A DNA stretch of 64,000 nt from Lepus europaeus (Eukaryota; Chordata; Mammalia; Lagomorpha; Leporidae), in NCBI RefSeq assembly GCF_033115175.1, contig NC_084835.1, forward strand, positions 61,548,448-61,612,447, given 5' to 3'. Below, piece by piece: positions 14,201-23,872 of the stretch (its first letter is position 1; each line of letters opens with the position of its first letter). Position numbers and translations under genes: made by a program. Under the pieces are notes generated by a model. It was given only the letters and a program-made list of their open reading frames with translations. It searched no databases and was not told the origin of the DNA.

Positions 14201-17094
14201 AGAGTTAGAAGCAGAGAAAGAGAGAGAGGGAGAGAGAGAGAGAGAGAAGTCTTCCATCCTCTGCTTCACTCCCCATTTGGCTACCCACGTGGGTGCAGGG
14301 GCCCCAGCACTTAGGCCATCTTCTACTGCTTTCCCAGGCCATAGCAGAGAGCTGGATTGGAAGTGGAGCAGCCAGGACTCAAACCAGCGCCCAGATGGGA
14401 TGTTGGCACCGCAGGCGGTGACTTTACCGGCTACACCACAATGCTAACCCCATATTTTTGCACTTTTCGGACTTCTTTTAGTGGTTGCCTAAGGGATTGT
14501 AATATTACATCTTCGATTTGTCACAATCCACCTTGAAATAACATTGAGGAGTTCATACGAAGCATAAGAATGTCACAGGAGTGCACTTGAACTTCTGCCC
14601 TCGTGTCTTAGTCTGCTTGGGCTGCCACACAGACTGGACGGGTTAAGCTGCAGACACTGATTTTCCCACAGTGCTGGAGAGCACGGTCAGGGTGTCCGCA
14701 GAGCCGTTTCCCCTGCAGCCTCTCCTCTGGGCTCGCAGATGGTTGTCTTCTCTGTGTCTCTCCAGGATCTTTCCTGTGTGTCTGTGTCCTCATCACCTCT
14801 TCCTATAAGGACACAGTCAGATTGCGTTAGGGCCTGCCCTGGTGAACTCATTTCAGGGCTTTAAAGATCTTGACATTTAAAGATCCCAGGGGTGGGCACT
14901 GTGGCACAGTGAGTGAGGCCCCACCTTGGGCCACCTGCATCCCGTATCATAGCGTCGGTTCCAGTCCCAGCTACTCCACTTCTGATCCAGCTCCCCACTG
15001 ATGCACCTGGGAAGGAGCGAAGATGGCTCAAGTACTGGGGCTCCTGCCAACCACATGGGAGACCCCAGGGGAGTTCCTGGCTGTTGATGTCAGCCTGCCT
15101 CAGCCCCAGCTGTTGGGAGCATTTGGGGAGTTAACCGGCAGACGGAAGGTCTCTGTCACTTTCGCTCTCGCTCTGTCGCTGTCTCTGTCTTTCTGTGTGT
15201 GTCACGCTGCCTTTCAAATAAATAAATACATCATTAAAAAAAAAAACTCCAAATCTAGTCATATTCTTTGGTCCTGGGGTCAGGACTTCAGCATGTGAAT
15301 TTCAGAGAGACCCTACTTAGCTCAAAATACCTCCCATCTGGGGCAAAGCTGTCGATGCTGTTGCTACTTGCCACGGCAGAGCATCTACAGTCTGTCAGAA
15401 AGGAGTAGGTAGATGTTCCTGCTAGGAGCTGTCGGCTGATAGCAACTGACACCCTCAGGAGGCCTATTAACTCCCGCAAATGTCCTGAAAATCGGGCACT
15501 GATTCGAGGATGCAGTGTGGCTCAGGCCCATTGCCATGGACGTGACCCTCTGCCCTCCTGAAATTTGAGGACTACGATAGCATCTGAATCCTCTAAGAGT
15601 CTGTTTGTGAAAATCTTTTTTTTTTTTTTTGGTTGTTTTTCATAGCGAGCCCTCCTTCTTAAGAGAGTGCTGCGATTTTCCCCGGTCTAAGAGCATAACG
15701 CAAATGGACTGTGTTCCTTAATTGTGGATCTTTGCTTTGCTCAGCTCCTGTTCCATGTGAACAATGGCGCCGGGAGGATTACAGCCGCCTACGAGCCCAG
15801 AGCTGGCAGCACTCTGTGTGATGGAAAGTGGCACACCCTACAAGCCAACAAAAGCAAGCACCGCCTTGTGCTCACTGTGGACGGGAACGCAGTTGCTGCT
15901 CAGAGTCCACACACCCAGTCCACCTCGGCCGACACCAACAACCCCATTTATGTGGGAGGCTATCCAGGTACGTGTGCGCCCCTGCCTGCTCACTGCATTG
16001 AAGACGGCCACCGTCAGTGGGGAAGTGTTAGTTCACGTGGCTGTAGACTAGGCATTGAGAGAGCTATGGGCTGGATGACAGATCCTTTACCATTTTAGAA
16101 AGGCTATTTCAGGGCTGGCTCCGCGGCTCACTAGGCTAATCCTCTGCCTGCATCGCCAGCACCCCGGGTTCTAGTCCCGGTCGGGGTGCTGGTTCTGTCC
16201 TGGTTGTTCCTCTTCCAGTCCAGCTCTCTACTGTGGCTCGGGAAGGCAGTGGAGGATGGTCCAAGTGCTTGGGCCCTGCACCTGCATGGGAGACCAGGAG
16301 GAAGCGCCTGGCTCCTGGCTTTGGATCAGCGCAGCGCGCTGGCTGAGGCGGCCATTTGGGGGGTGAACCAATGGAAGGAAGACCATTCTCTCTGTCTCTC
16401 TCTCACTGTCTAACTCTGCCTGTCAAAGAAAAAAAAGTCTATTTCAAATAGTGCACCTGGAGATTCTTGGAAAAATGTAAACAGTCTAAGTTGCGTATCC
16501 ACACACACACACACACACACACACTTCATGCAGTAAGACAGGGAGAACACTGGATCTGAAACAAAGGAAGCAGAATAACTTTCCTGAGATCAGTCATCGT
16601 AGCTGATTCCCGGAGTCGGGGATCATTTTAGGGGAAAAACTTGATTTATCTCCTCACATGCTTTTGGATTAGCATTATGCATTGTAAGTGTTCCAAAGAA
16701 TTGTTAAAAACATAAACATCGATTGTGTGTCTTTTTAAAGTCACCATTGTGCCTTGAAATTATTACATAGTCAAAATGTTCTATGAACTCTAGTCACGGA
16801 AGCCACACATGTGGCGAAATAGTTTCCTGATTCTGGTGCAGTCCACTTGAGAATCATTGGGTTCTGTTGTGCCCCCCAGCTCATCTCAACAAAGTTAAGC
16901 AAGTCTTGTCTCTGTCTTCTGTTTCCCGAACAGCTGATGTCAAGCAAAACTGCCTGAGCAGCCGGACCTCGTTCCGGGGCTGTTTGAGGAGGCTCCGGCT
17001 GAGTAAGGGCGCGCAGGTGCAGTCCCTGGACTTCAGCAGAGCGTTCGATCTTCAAGGCGTCTTCCCGCATTCCTGTCCCGGGACCGAGCCCTGA
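891..17094 (+). CDS. LAMA1: LAMA1 3' part: laminin subunit alpha-1, LG3 (partial)-LG4-LG5; ten spliced exons
   Basis: Laminin alpha-1 is the large secreted subunit of laminin-111 and -121 in embryonic and epithelial basement membranes. Its C-terminal LG domains bind alpha-dystroglycan, heparin, sulfatides and integrins. Ten exons (891-1042, 2107-2292, 3274-3409, 6399-6511, 8362-8551, 9098-9256, 9785-9938, 12240-12373, 15745-15967, 16934-17094) join in frame to 1,608 nt, giving 535 residues and a TGA. All visible borders are GT-AG. Fragment residues 1 to about 140 are the end of LG3, about 140-165 a linker, about 166-352 LG4 and about 366-535 LG5. Basic patches KGRTK (241-245) and KRK (266-268), known LG4 heparin-binding sites in mouse alpha-1, are present. 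Sequons include NLS, NIT and NKS. The protein agrees with my recollection of human LAMA1 through to its Cys-Pro-Gly-Thr-Glu end. If the gene has 63 exons as in human, these are exons 54-63. No frameshift or stop is seen, so the gene looks functional. The promoter and earlier exons lie left of the window. Confidence 0.97.
1043..1631 (+). other. LAMA1 intron, unique AT-rich sequence
   Basis: Nothing is recognised other than intron sequence left of the SINE at 1643. Confidence 0.6.
1643..1991 (+). mobile_element. CSINE
   Basis: Full-length head to tail, ending in an (AAAAT)n-type tail. It is bounded by an 11-bp direct repeat TAAAATTTATC at 1632-1642 and 1992-2002. Confidence 0.93.
2107..2292 (+). 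CDS. LAMA1: LAMA1 coding exon (55), LG3
   Basis: The pyrimidine-rich acceptor ends TTTTAG at 2106 and the strong donor GTAAGT starts at 2293. The 186-nt exon completes the split Arg codon, continues IITVQLDEAHPVEMKLG and ends within a Glu codon. It carries an NLS sequon and the LG signature SSFHGCIRNL with its conserved Cys. Confidence 0.96.
2293..3273 (+). other. LAMA1 intron
   Basis: No SINE and no gene is seen. The open frame at 2744-2932 has no supporting signals. Confidence 0.6.
3274..3409 (+). CDS. LAMA1: LAMA1 coding exon (56), end of LG3 and linker
   Basis: The acceptor TATCTAG ends at 3273 and the donor GTAAGA starts at 3410. The 136 nt encode LLDFTGAVGYEQVDLDTC, whose Cys closes LG3, then an acidic, leucine-rich linker toward LG4 ending SP. 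The linker differs more from human than the domains do, as expected for an unstructured hinge. Confidence 0.95.
3410..4370 (+). other. LAMA1 intron, moderately GC-rich
   Basis: Several overlapping open frames occur on both strands (3398-4122). They lack splice or family support and reflect GC-rich intron sequence. Confidence 0.6.
4371..4672 (-). mobile_element. Old diverged tRNA-derived SINE
   Basis: On the + strand it begins GATTTATTTATTTGAGAGGC and ends with a degraded head. It is clearly the CSINE family but well diverged. Confidence 0.85.
5005..5363 (+). mobile_element. Young CSINE with perfect target duplication
   Basis: Consensus-like head GGCCGGCGCCG, CT tract and long A-rich tail. 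It is flanked by the 13-bp repeat AGAAACAGCGCCT at 4992-5004 and 5364-5376. Confidence 0.96.
5377..5807 (+). other. LAMA1 intron between SINEs
   Basis: GC-moderate sequence with chance open frames on both strands. Nothing is recognised. Confidence 0.5.
5808..6139 (+). mobile_element. Old tRNA-derived SINE
   Basis: Head GCATTGCGGTGCAGCAGGTT, ending CTTTCAAATAAATACAG plus an A-rich tail. This is an older subfamily than the CSINE at 5005. Confidence 0.88.
6399..6511 (+). CDS. LAMA1: LAMA1 coding exon (57), start of LG4
   Basis: The acceptor TCTTCCAG ends at 6398 and the donor GTGGGT starts at 6512. The 113 nt start in phase 0 with GQCAVDTAPEYV, continue through SSHFVLPFDQSAV and end within an Arg codon in the basic RKR cluster. 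This is the first strand of LG4. Confidence 0.95.
6512..8361 (+). other. LAMA1 intron, 1.85 kb without SINEs
   Basis: No clear mobile element is seen. The stretch 7190-7880 is C-rich with open frames in all registers but no coding signature. Confidence 0.6.
8362..8551 (+). CDS. LAMA1: LAMA1 coding exon (58), LG4 core
   Basis: The acceptor CTCGCCCAG ends at 8361 and the donor GTACAT starts at 8552. The 190 nt encode LVQLSIRTFASSGLIYYMAH through DGKWHT. The basic KGRTK motif (fragment residues 241-245), known in mouse alpha-1 LG4 as part of the heparin and dystroglycan surface, is intact. The open frame continuing past 8551 is intron. Confidence 0.97.
8552..9097 (+). other. LAMA1 intron with MIR-like phrase
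   Basis: Around 8700-8780 a phrase containing CAGTGCCTGG and GGCACTCAGCAAA resembles an ancient MIR element. The rest is unassigned. Confidence 0.45.
9098..9256 (+). CDS. LAMA1: LAMA1 coding exon (59), LG4
   Basis: The acceptor TGCTGCAG ends at 9097 and the donor GTAAGC starts at 9257. The exon is 159 nt, exactly 53 codons, phase 0 at both ends. It encodes VKTEYIKRKGIMSVDG, including the KRK heparin-binding triplet, then DGTTLDVEGKLYLGGLPSEY. A symmetrical phase-0 exon could be skipped without a frameshift, but would remove essential LG4 strands. Confidence 0.96.
9257..9784 (+). other. LAMA1 intron
   Basis: Nothing is recognised apart from splice signals at the ends. Confidence 0.6.
9785..9938 (+). 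CDS. LAMA1: LAMA1 coding exon (60), end of LG4
   Basis: The acceptor TGGTTTAG ends at 9784 and the donor GTATGT starts at 9939. The 154 nt encode ITHSIPACIGEVTVNSKQLD, then AVNRCYAVAQEGTFFEGSGY. The two cysteines form the LG4 disulfide pair. The exon ends after one base of a Val codon. Confidence 0.97.
10072..10391 (-). mobile_element. Diverged tRNA-derived SINE
   Basis: On the + strand it starts TTTATTTAGTTATTTGAAAG and ends CTGTGCCACAACACCGACC. It is an older subfamily lying head to head with the next, younger element. Confidence 0.88.
10428..10770 (+). mobile_element. Young CSINE with perfect target duplication
   Basis: Near-consensus head and body ending in a pure A tail. It is flanked by the 16-bp repeat AAAAAGCCTTCTTTCC at 10412-10427 and 10771-10786. 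Confidence 0.96.
10965..11316 (+). mobile_element. Old tRNA-derived SINE with long CT tract
   Basis: A degraded head near GGCAGGCCTTTGACCTAAC leads to a body with CACATGAGAGACCTGGATTG and a (CT)n tract at 11226-11280, then CAAACAAATAATTATG. Confidence 0.82.
11394..11812 (-). mobile_element. Solo ERV class II (ERVK/IAP-like) LTR in LAMA1 intron
   Basis: A 419-bp element reads TGTTGGGC...CCCGACA on the minus strand. It has canonical TG/CA ends and a perfect 6-bp duplication GACTCT at 11388-11393 and 11813-11818, the size typical of betaretrovirus-like integration. On the minus strand it shows a TATA-like TTTATAA near 11557-11564 and an AATAAA at 11535-11540, 15-25 bases apart as in an R region. 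No internal retroviral sequence adjoins, so it is a solo LTR from recombination. It lies antisense to LAMA1. Confidence 0.88.
11819..12239 (+). other. LAMA1 intron upstream of exon 61, source of downstream duplication
   Basis: Sequence from about 12,034 (phrase GGTGGAGGAAGCTGAGGCTC) to the acceptor is matched, with divergence, at 37,265-37,479. Part of it may be an ancient MIR. Confidence 0.6.
12240..12373 (+). CDS. LAMA1: LAMA1 coding exon (61), start of LG5
   Basis: The acceptor GTTTTTCAG ends at 12239 and the donor GTGGGT starts at 12374. The 134 nt encode VKEGYRVRSDLNITLEFRTS, then NGVLLGISSAKVDAIGLEIV and NGK. There is an NIT sequon. A decayed copy of this exon with flanking intron lies about 25 kb downstream at 37,480. 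Confidence 0.97.
12374..14169 (+). other. LAMA1 intron, 1.8 kb
   Basis: No SINE is seen. It includes a short (GT)n at 12792-12809 and C-rich patches around 12.9 and 13.3-13.6 kb with spurious open frames. Confidence 0.6.
14170..14452 (-). mobile_element. tRNA-derived SINE
   Basis: On the + strand it runs from AAAGATTTATTTATTTATTT through a (GA)n tract to CTACACCACAATGCTAACCC. It is a mid-age subfamily, 5' complete. Confidence 0.9.
14607..14885. repeat. Ancient interspersed repeat, MaLR- or DNA-transposon-like
   Basis: The phrases TTAGTCTGCTTGGGCTGCCA and CCTATAAGGACACAGTCAGA belong to a common old mammalian repeat. The exact family cannot be settled by eye. Confidence 0.5.
14889..15248 (+). 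mobile_element. tRNA-derived SINE
   Basis: Head GGTGGGCACTGTGGCACAGT, body with CACATGGGAGACCCCAGGGG, CT tract and an A-rich tail. Confidence 0.9.
15249..15744 (+). other. LAMA1 intron
   Basis: Nothing is recognised. A T run at 15618-15632 lies about 110 bases before the exon. Confidence 0.6.
15745..15967 (+). CDS. LAMA1: LAMA1 coding exon (62), LG5 core
   Basis: The acceptor TTTGCTCAG ends at 15744 and the donor GTACGT starts at 15968. The 223 nt start LLFHVNNGAGRITAAYEP and run through LCDGKWHTLQANKSKH to TNNPIYVGGYP. This is the largest exon here and forms most of the LG5 sandwich. Confidence 0.97.
16112..16438 (+). mobile_element. CSINE with target duplication
   Basis: Head GGGCTGGCTCCGCGGCTCAC. 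It is flanked by CTATTTCA at 16104-16111 and 16439-16446. Confidence 0.93.
16501..16524 (+). repeat. (CA)n microsatellite
   Basis: Twelve uninterrupted AC units in the last LAMA1 intron. Confidence 0.97.
16934..17094 (+). CDS. LAMA1: LAMA1 terminal coding exon (63) with stop
   Basis: The acceptor CCGAACAG ends at 16933. The 161 nt encode ADVKQNCLSSRTSFRGCLRR, then LDFSRAFDLQGVFPHSCPGT and Glu-Pro, with TGA at 17092-17094. Three cysteines complete LG5. The open frame starting upstream of 16934 is intronic. Confidence 0.97.
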
Positions 17095-17420
17095 ACTGCT
17101 GGCAGAAACCCTCAGTCGGAATCATTGCCGATGTCTTGGGAGTTTATTTGTGAATGAAAATCTCATCAGTTCACATTTCCTTGCCAACTCAGGTTGTTTC
17201 CAGGGAGAAATGTGTGGATGTTAAAATGAAACCACGTATACAACAAATACCTCTATTAAATGGTCTGAAATGTAAAATGAATTCCTTGGCTCTCTTTTTT
17301 TTAAAGTTTTTGTCTTAATCTTTGTAAGCATTTTTAAATGTCCTGTTGATAACCTGACAGTATTTTATGTTTTGCATTTTTGAGCTTTAAAAAAATAAAA
17401 TATCACTAACAGACTATAAT
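17095..17420 (+). other. LAMA1: LAMA1 3' UTR
   Basis: AT-rich sequence follows the stop codon up to about 20 bases past the AATAAA at 17394-17399. The right edge is inferred from the signal. No repeat is seen in it. Confidence 0.75.
17394..17399 (+). terminator. LAMA1 poly(A) signal AATAAA
   Basis: A canonical AATAAA lies about 300 bases after the LAMA1 stop, in an A-rich context. It is the first canonical signal after the stop. Confidence 0.75.
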
Positions 17421-17510
17421 AGATTAGAGCAGAGTATGCCTTCTTGCATTTATTACAAATATCTTAAGCTCGGATTTGTACAACTGACTAGCCGTGTCCC
17501 TGGTTACCTT

Positions 17511-17525
17511 CCAGCAGGGGGCGCC
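17511..17525 (+). promoter_or_regulatory. CTCF-like motif, forward orientation
   Basis: CCAGCAGGGGGCGCC fits the vertebrate CTCF core consensus at every position I can compare. It sits about 100 bases past the expected LAMA1 cleavage site, in SINE-free sequence. Occupancy is inferred, not shown. Confidence 0.6.
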
Positions 17526-18629
17526 AACTGCTTGCCACATCCGCCTTTAAGGAGGTCACAGTAGGAAAAGGGGACAGAGAGAGGAGGCGGAGCTTCTTTT
17601 TAGTCAGATGTCCTTGTTCTATCAGGACCTGATACAGCATCTTTTGCAGAACAAGGAACAAAAATGACTTCAGACTAATTAGTACTTCCTTTATTGTCAG
17701 TTTCATTTTCACTCCTTGGAATCGGACGCTGTGCCTTGGTCAGCTGCATTTTCTGGGAGAATGCACGTGAGTGACTTGCAAAGAAGGAAATGTGAAGCTA
17801 TGCAGGTGTGCCCCTTTAATGGTCCACACGGCCGCACGCCCAGATTCCGAAGTCTCCTTTGTCCCCACCAAATGTATTTTAGCTCTGTCCTGGGGTTATG
17901 GCTGCTGTCCCATATGCTTTAGAAAAGTGATTTTGTTTCTCTAACTCTTCATCGTGGCCTACTCTCCCAGTACGGAAGAGGATCAAGTCAGTGTCCATGT
18001 GACAGATTCCAGTCTGAGCAACAAGGCAGGCCACTGTGGTCCCGACCCCTCTGCAGTGTCTTGCAGTCAAGGTTTCTGGAAACTTGACTCGATATACAAG
18101 GAGGCATATGTGTTTTTACCTTAGAAAAGTATAATCATGGGCTAATCTGCAGCATGACAAAGCATGACCTAGCTCAGTTAACAAAGGTTAACAGCTGGGT
18201 TTTGAATGGAGAAGGGGAAGGTATGGGAGCAAGACACATGGATGCAAACTGCCCAGTTCAAGGCAGGGCTGCTGTAAGGAGTAATGAGGAAAAAGGGATA
18301 GAGAGCATGGTGGAGCTTGATCCTGGAGATCTCAGAAAAGTCAAGCAGGAAGAAAGGAGACTAGACATGGTGCGTCTCAAAGCATCAGGGTTTTCCATCA
18401 GGGCGCTCTGATGAAGCCATGAACTCCCTGGCGAGAAGAGTCAGCGGGCTGAGCAAGATGAATGGAGTGGTGGCTGCTCTCCAGGGCAATGTTAGGGATG
18501 GGGTTACCATTTAGGAATGCAGGAAGTTCCTGGGCTATGGTAGCTTTGGCAGTGAAGGATCCCATGGCTCAGAAGGGAGATTGGAGCAGTCAGAATGGTG
18601 ATTCCCTAAACAGGAGAGGAAATCTATTT
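17526..18629. other. Intergenic sequence 3' of LAMA1
   Basis: No SINE and no recognised gene. The short open frames at 17716, 18154 and 18462 lack support. Confidence 0.6.
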
Positions 18630-19010
18630 TTTATTGTTTTACCATAATACCAAGACTGGGTCATTTATAAAGGAAAGAAGTGGATTTGGCTCCAGGTCCT
18701 GCATGCTGGGAAGTCCAAGGGCATGGTGCTGGCATCTGCCCAGCTTCTGGTGAGAGCCTTTTGTGCAAGGATAAGCACGTGTGTGTAGAACAGAAAGCAG
18801 GAGGAAGCTGAGGAAGCCAAACTTGTCTTTATTAAAGACCCCTTATTGCAATAACTAATTGAGTCTTCCGTAGTTAACCCGGTCCCATGCCATAGGAAAG
18901 GCATTAGTTCTCCTCTTAGGGACCTAATCACGTCTTAAAGGAGCCACTCTGCAACATTTCCACAACAACAATCAAATATCAACATGAGTTTCGAAGAGGA
19001 CAATCCATAG
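18630..19010 (-). repeat. Ancient LTR- or MER-like repeat
   Basis: The phrases CCATAATACCAAGACTGGGT, GGGAAGTCCAAGGGCATGGT and the TCAACATGAGTTTCGAAGAG end are typical of an old mammalian repeat read in reverse. Family assignment is uncertain. Confidence 0.5.
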
Positions 19011-20439
19011 CACATGTAATTTTCAACATTTCAAAAATGTCACATAAATTTCATGTGCGTGTGTTCATGTCTCCAGTCTACTGGGTCAAGTCACATCTTT
19101 TTTCTTTTATTGTGTTTGAGGAGTCTTCCCGGGTACCCCCATAACACCTTGTCCACTCTGTTGGGAATCTATTAGAGTTCTTGGTTGCTCTTAGTTATGC
19201 TAAGTTTCCTCCTTAGATTGGACATCCTCTTCCAGTTATTTCATAGCTCATTGAAGGTCTGTATTATGTTGAATATTTCATTGGCATTTCTCCCAGAACT
19301 GACATAATGAGGACCTCAGGGAGGTTATTAGTAAATAACAATTGAGTTGAATATTCATTTATTATTTTTTCCTAAAAATACTTCGGCAATAAAGTTCTTC
19401 CTATAAATTTCAAAAGTTCTCTGCAAATGTAATTCCTTGGAGTCATCTGATAAACATAAAACAAATGGCAAAATAAGCCTGTTCTGCAAAATATTCCCAA
19501 AAGAAGTTCTAAGATTTAGCAGTTTTCATAATATGCAGTGAAATTGTCAGCTTAATATATTCTGAAATGTCAAAACCATCAGGAGTTTTTCACAGGGAGA
19601 CAAAGGCATAACTCATATTCCTTTCAAACTCCTTCAGTGTCTCGCAATGTGACCCCTAGCAAGTCTGAATGCAGGGCTTGGATGAGAACATTTGAGAACT
19701 CATTTCTTGTCCGAGTAACACAATTGTAAAATTGTTTGTTTTCTCACAGTATATTTAGTGGATAATGATCAATTATAAAGTACTAAAATATGAATTTCAG
19801 TGTGAATATTAAAGAGCTCTGGTCTTTGTTTACATAATTAGAAGATTTCATAGCTACAAAAGAATGAAGTTTATGACAATTCGTTTTAGCCAGAACCCTT
19901 ACATGCTCCAAGCACCCCATCAAACACTTAATGTTTAGCATGTGTTCAAATTCCAAATGTGATCATCTATTACGAATAAAACTAGTAAAAGCTTTATAAA
20001 AATTGAAGCATGCTGAGTTGCATCACTGCTCTGTGGCCCAAAGAGAACAACTGGGGAAGAAATATCCATCGAGTAAGTGGATCAGACATTGTGAAGAAGA
20101 GACACACGTATACCAGAGGCCACATTTGTGGCTTTATCAGCCAAAGTAAAAGGTGAGCAGGGTTTAGGTAAGAAAAGGAAGTCAGTAAGGCTAACACTAG
20201 GTGATTTCGATGGAATCCTGTACCCTTGAGATCTGATTAAGTTGCTAGAATTTAAAAAGAAATATGAGCTTGAAAGACAAACTGACAGGCTGAACTCTAA
20301 GTTTTGCTGGGGAAAAAAATAAAAAGATTGAACTCAAAAAAGATTCTATGAGAAGTTTTTGATCTAGAGAGATCAGGAGTGAAGTAAAGGAAGCATTTCT
20401 TAGGCGACCACCCAAAAATGGGACACTTTTCCGCCTTTG
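19011..20439. other. AT-rich intergenic sequence
   Basis: About 1.4 kb without recognisable repeats or genes. Nothing more is seen. Confidence 0.6.
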
Positions 20440-20745
20440 GAACATGTTATTTGTTTGAGAAGCAGAGGAACAGAGACAGAGATCGTATCCATTTGGTTCA
20501 TTCCTTAAAGACCCACCATAGCTGGGTTTGAGCTTAGCTGATGCTAGGAACCAGGAACTCAACGCAGTCGTCCCACATGGGTGGCAAGGATCTGACTACC
20601 TGCACTGCCACCTGCTGCCTTCCAGAGTGCACATTAACCAGAAGCTGGAATTGGGAGCAGAACTGGGATTCAGACCCAGGCACACTGATTTAGGATGCGG
20701 GTTCCAACCCAACATCTTCACTGTTGAGGCAAGCACTCCTTTTCC
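20440..20745 (-). mobile_element. Old diverged tRNA-derived SINE
   Basis: On the + strand it has TTTGTTTGAGAAGCAGAGGA and a degraded head near CAACATCTTCACTG. It is one of the oldest copies here. Confidence 0.78.
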
Positions 20746-20880
20746 CTCCTTTCACTAGTGAGTGAATTAGGGGAGAAAAGGAGCAAGGAATTCTCAACTG
20801 ACAAAATGACCAGGTAAATCATTGAATTACTGCTGATTCTTATAGCGATTTCGAAAGATATGTTAAAGGCATGTGTGTAT

Positions 20881-20902
20881 GTGTGTGTGTGTGTGTGTGT
20901 GT
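20881..20902 (+). repeat. (GT)n microsatellite
   Basis: A continuous GT run extending a shorter TGTG stretch from 20872. Confidence 0.95.
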
Positions 20903-20989
20903 TTAAATTGATATAACCATAGAAAGTGAACTTATATTCTAACCATAGGCTGGTTGATTTCTTACTAAAGCAGAACACATCAGCATTCT

Positions 20990-22740
20990 TCAGAGGCTTA
21001 TAACTGGACTCATAGTCTAGAAAATGTAACATTCACAGTGTCCAAATACAGTTCAAAACCTCTCAACATGCAAACAAGCAGAAAAAATAGGACTGATTCT
21101 CAAGGTAACAAAACAATACACAAGTGCCAATCTCAAGAGGGAATTATCATAGACTTTAAAGCAGGTGTTCTGTCTATGCTTCATAAAGTCAAGAAAAACA
21201 CATTTGAAATGAATGCAATAATAAAAAGTCTTAACAGAGAAATGGAAAATATAAAAAGATACCAAATAAAAGTTATAAAACTGAAAAATACAATATTTAA
21301 GTTGAAAAAGCAATCACTGGATAACTCAATAGCAGAATGGAGATGATAATACAAGGAACTCAAGAATTTGAAAACAATGAAAATCATTGAAAGATAAATT
21401 GAGAGATAAAGATTTTTAAAAATACATAGGCCCAGAATGTCCGGAACCTGTGTATCCTTTTTTTTTTTTTTTTTTTTTTGACAGGCAGAGTTAGACAGTG
21501 AGAGAGAGAGAGAGAAAGGTCTTCCTTTTCTGTTGGTTCACCCCTCAAATGGCCACTACGACTGGCGCGCTGCACTGATCCGAAGCCAAGAGCCAGGTGC
21601 TTCCTCCTGGTCTCCCATGTGGGTGCAGGGCCCAAGCATTTGGGCCATCCTCCACTGCCTTCCCAGGCCACAGCAGAGAGCTGGACTGGAAGAGGAGCAA
21701 CTGGGACAAAATCTGGCGACCTGACCGGGACTAGAACCCGGGTGCCATCACTGCAGGTGGAGGATTAGCCAAGCGAGCCGTGGCGCTGGCCTAGGAACCT
21801 GTGTATTAATACCTAAATACCTAACAGTGTAGCAGTCCCACCAGAAGGAGAGGAGGAAGAGATTGGTATAGAAAAAAATATTTTTAGCAAGAATAGCCAA
21901 AGGCTCACTTATTTTAGTAAAACATAGAAGTTTATATATTTGAGACACTTAGCAAATTCAAAATAGAATCAATTCAAAGATAATAATGCCTATGCATATA
22001 ATATTCAAACTTCTAAATCCAACATAACTGAAAAATTGAAAGCAGCAATAAGGGGGCAGAAGCGCACATCACCTAGAGGAAACTCATGAGTCAACATCCA
22101 CGAATTTGTCAGTGGAAACCATGCAGGCAAGAAGACAGCAGGATTATACCTTTAAAGTACTGAGAGAAAAGAGTTTATCAACTCAAAGTACTCATCCGGT
22201 GAAAATGTGTTTCAGGAATTAAATACATTCTCAGGCAAAAGACAATGCAGTGAATTCATTACTAGCAGTCCTGCTCTTGTGCCCAGAACACAGAAAGAAC
22301 TCTCATATCACAAGACAAAGAAGCCAATTAAACATGAGCAAGAGAAGCGAACATTTTCACAAAAGAAGAAACATGAATGTTCATCGAACCTAAGAACATT
22401 CCAGATGTCCTTAAATAGAAGAATCAACTATTAAACACTATAAAGCAACAAGGAAGAAACTACTGATACACTCAACACGGAGGGAGGATCTCAGAAGTAT
22501 GTTGAATGAAAAAAAAAAAAAAACTTACACAAAGATGCATACTGCCTGATAATATCACTAGAAAATTCTGGAAAATACCTGGGGACATAGTGGTGGGAGA
22601 AATGGGTTTCAAAGCCCACACAGCAGCATTCTAGGGAAGTGCTGGAACTGACAGGGGTGATGGCTTCATGGGTGTAAATGTATACCAAGCCCAATCATTC
22701 ATTTTAAATAATGTTTAATTATTCCTTTTTCTCAACAAAG
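20990..22740 (+). mobile_element. HAL1 or old L1 ORF1-region fragment, split by a SINE
   Basis: A-rich sequence at 21038-21346 encodes a lysine-rich, coiled-coil-like open frame of ORF1 type. The segment 22,020-22,740 has the phrases AGAAGACAGCAGGATTATAC and AAATGTGTTTCAGGAATTAA typical of half-L1/L1M ORF1 and 3' parts in + orientation. It is interrupted by the CSINE at 21456 and is non-functional. Confidence 0.65.
21456..21793 (-). mobile_element. CSINE nested in HAL1/L1
   Basis: Complete element with a T23 head on the + strand. It is flanked by the 13-bp repeat GGAACCTGTGTAT at 21443-21455 and 21794-21806. Confidence 0.96.
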
Positions 22741-22876
22741 ATGTAAACCATTTTAAAATGTGGCTTCCCCAAGTCCTGTCTCTTTAATGAATAGCTATTA
22801 ATAGGAGACCCATGATAAATTCAGCATGGGCATTTGAATTTGATACCTCAAAGCACACTGACAAAACTGCAGAGTG

Positions 22877-23208
22877 GGGGCTGGCATTGTGGCACAGCGG
22901 GTTAAAGCTCTGGCCTGAAGTGCCGGCATCCCATACGGGCGCCAGTTCTAGTCCCGGCTGCTCCTCTTCCAATCCAGCTCTCTGCTGTGGCCTGGGAAAG
23001 CAGTAGAGGATGGCCCAAGTCCTTGGGCCCCCGCACCCATGTGGGAGACCTAGAAGACGTTCCTGGCTCCTGGCTTCGGATCGGTGCAGCTCTGGCTGTT
23101 GTGGCCAACTGGGGAGTGAACCATCAGATGGAAGACCTTTCTCTCTCTCTGTCTCTACCTCTCTCTGTAACTCTTTCAAATAAATAAAATAAATCTTTAA
23201 AAAAAAAC
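22877..23208 (+). mobile_element. tRNA-derived SINE with target duplication
   Basis: Head GGGGCTGGCATTGTGGCACA and tail AAATAAATAAAATAAATC. It is flanked by CTGCAGAGTG at 22867-22876 and 23209-23218. Confidence 0.93.
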
Positions 23209-23218
23209 CTGCAGAGTG

Positions 23219-23872
23219 TGGACAGTCTGTGAAGGGGGTGCCTCTGCCTTCCTAGGAAATGACTGACCAGGGACTCAGGGCTTCAGAGCGCCCCAGCAAG
23301 CGGACGAGTCCGTACTGGTGTTGCAAAGGTGCAGCATCAACTAGAAATTCTGTGTGCTCCAGATTTCCCCAACTAAGCTACCGCCTATGAGGCGATGAGA
23401 AATGGATTTTTAATCGATTGAGGACTTGGCTAGGCCTCCGCGGGTCATTTTAAACCTATACAAGAAGCATGTAAAGGCAGATAGAAGGCTTCTGTATTTT
23501 TGACATGAAATACCCTGGAAGGAATTTTTTTAAGTACTTTTTTTTTCTGGATGTAAGAGGCCATGACAGAACCAAGGAGACTACTGTTTGGGAATGGAGC
23601 TTGAGGATTTTGGAAGGGGCAGCCTTGGGGGAGGTTGACTAAAAGGCTGTTCATTGCTATGTTGATAATTCCCACAGGAAAATAAATATGGTTCTTGATT
23701 TTACTTATGTATTATTTCTCCTACCAGTCTGATCTTAAATCATTGAGAACTAATTTCCACTATTTCACATCATCAATCACTACCGCCCTTCATATTAGAC
23801 ATTTTTAAATATTCATAGGATAGTCTTTAAATCTTAAAATTATGTATTTGCTATGATTTAACACTCAAGATC
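23219..23872. other. Intergenic sequence
   Basis: No repeat or gene is recognised. Confidence 0.6.
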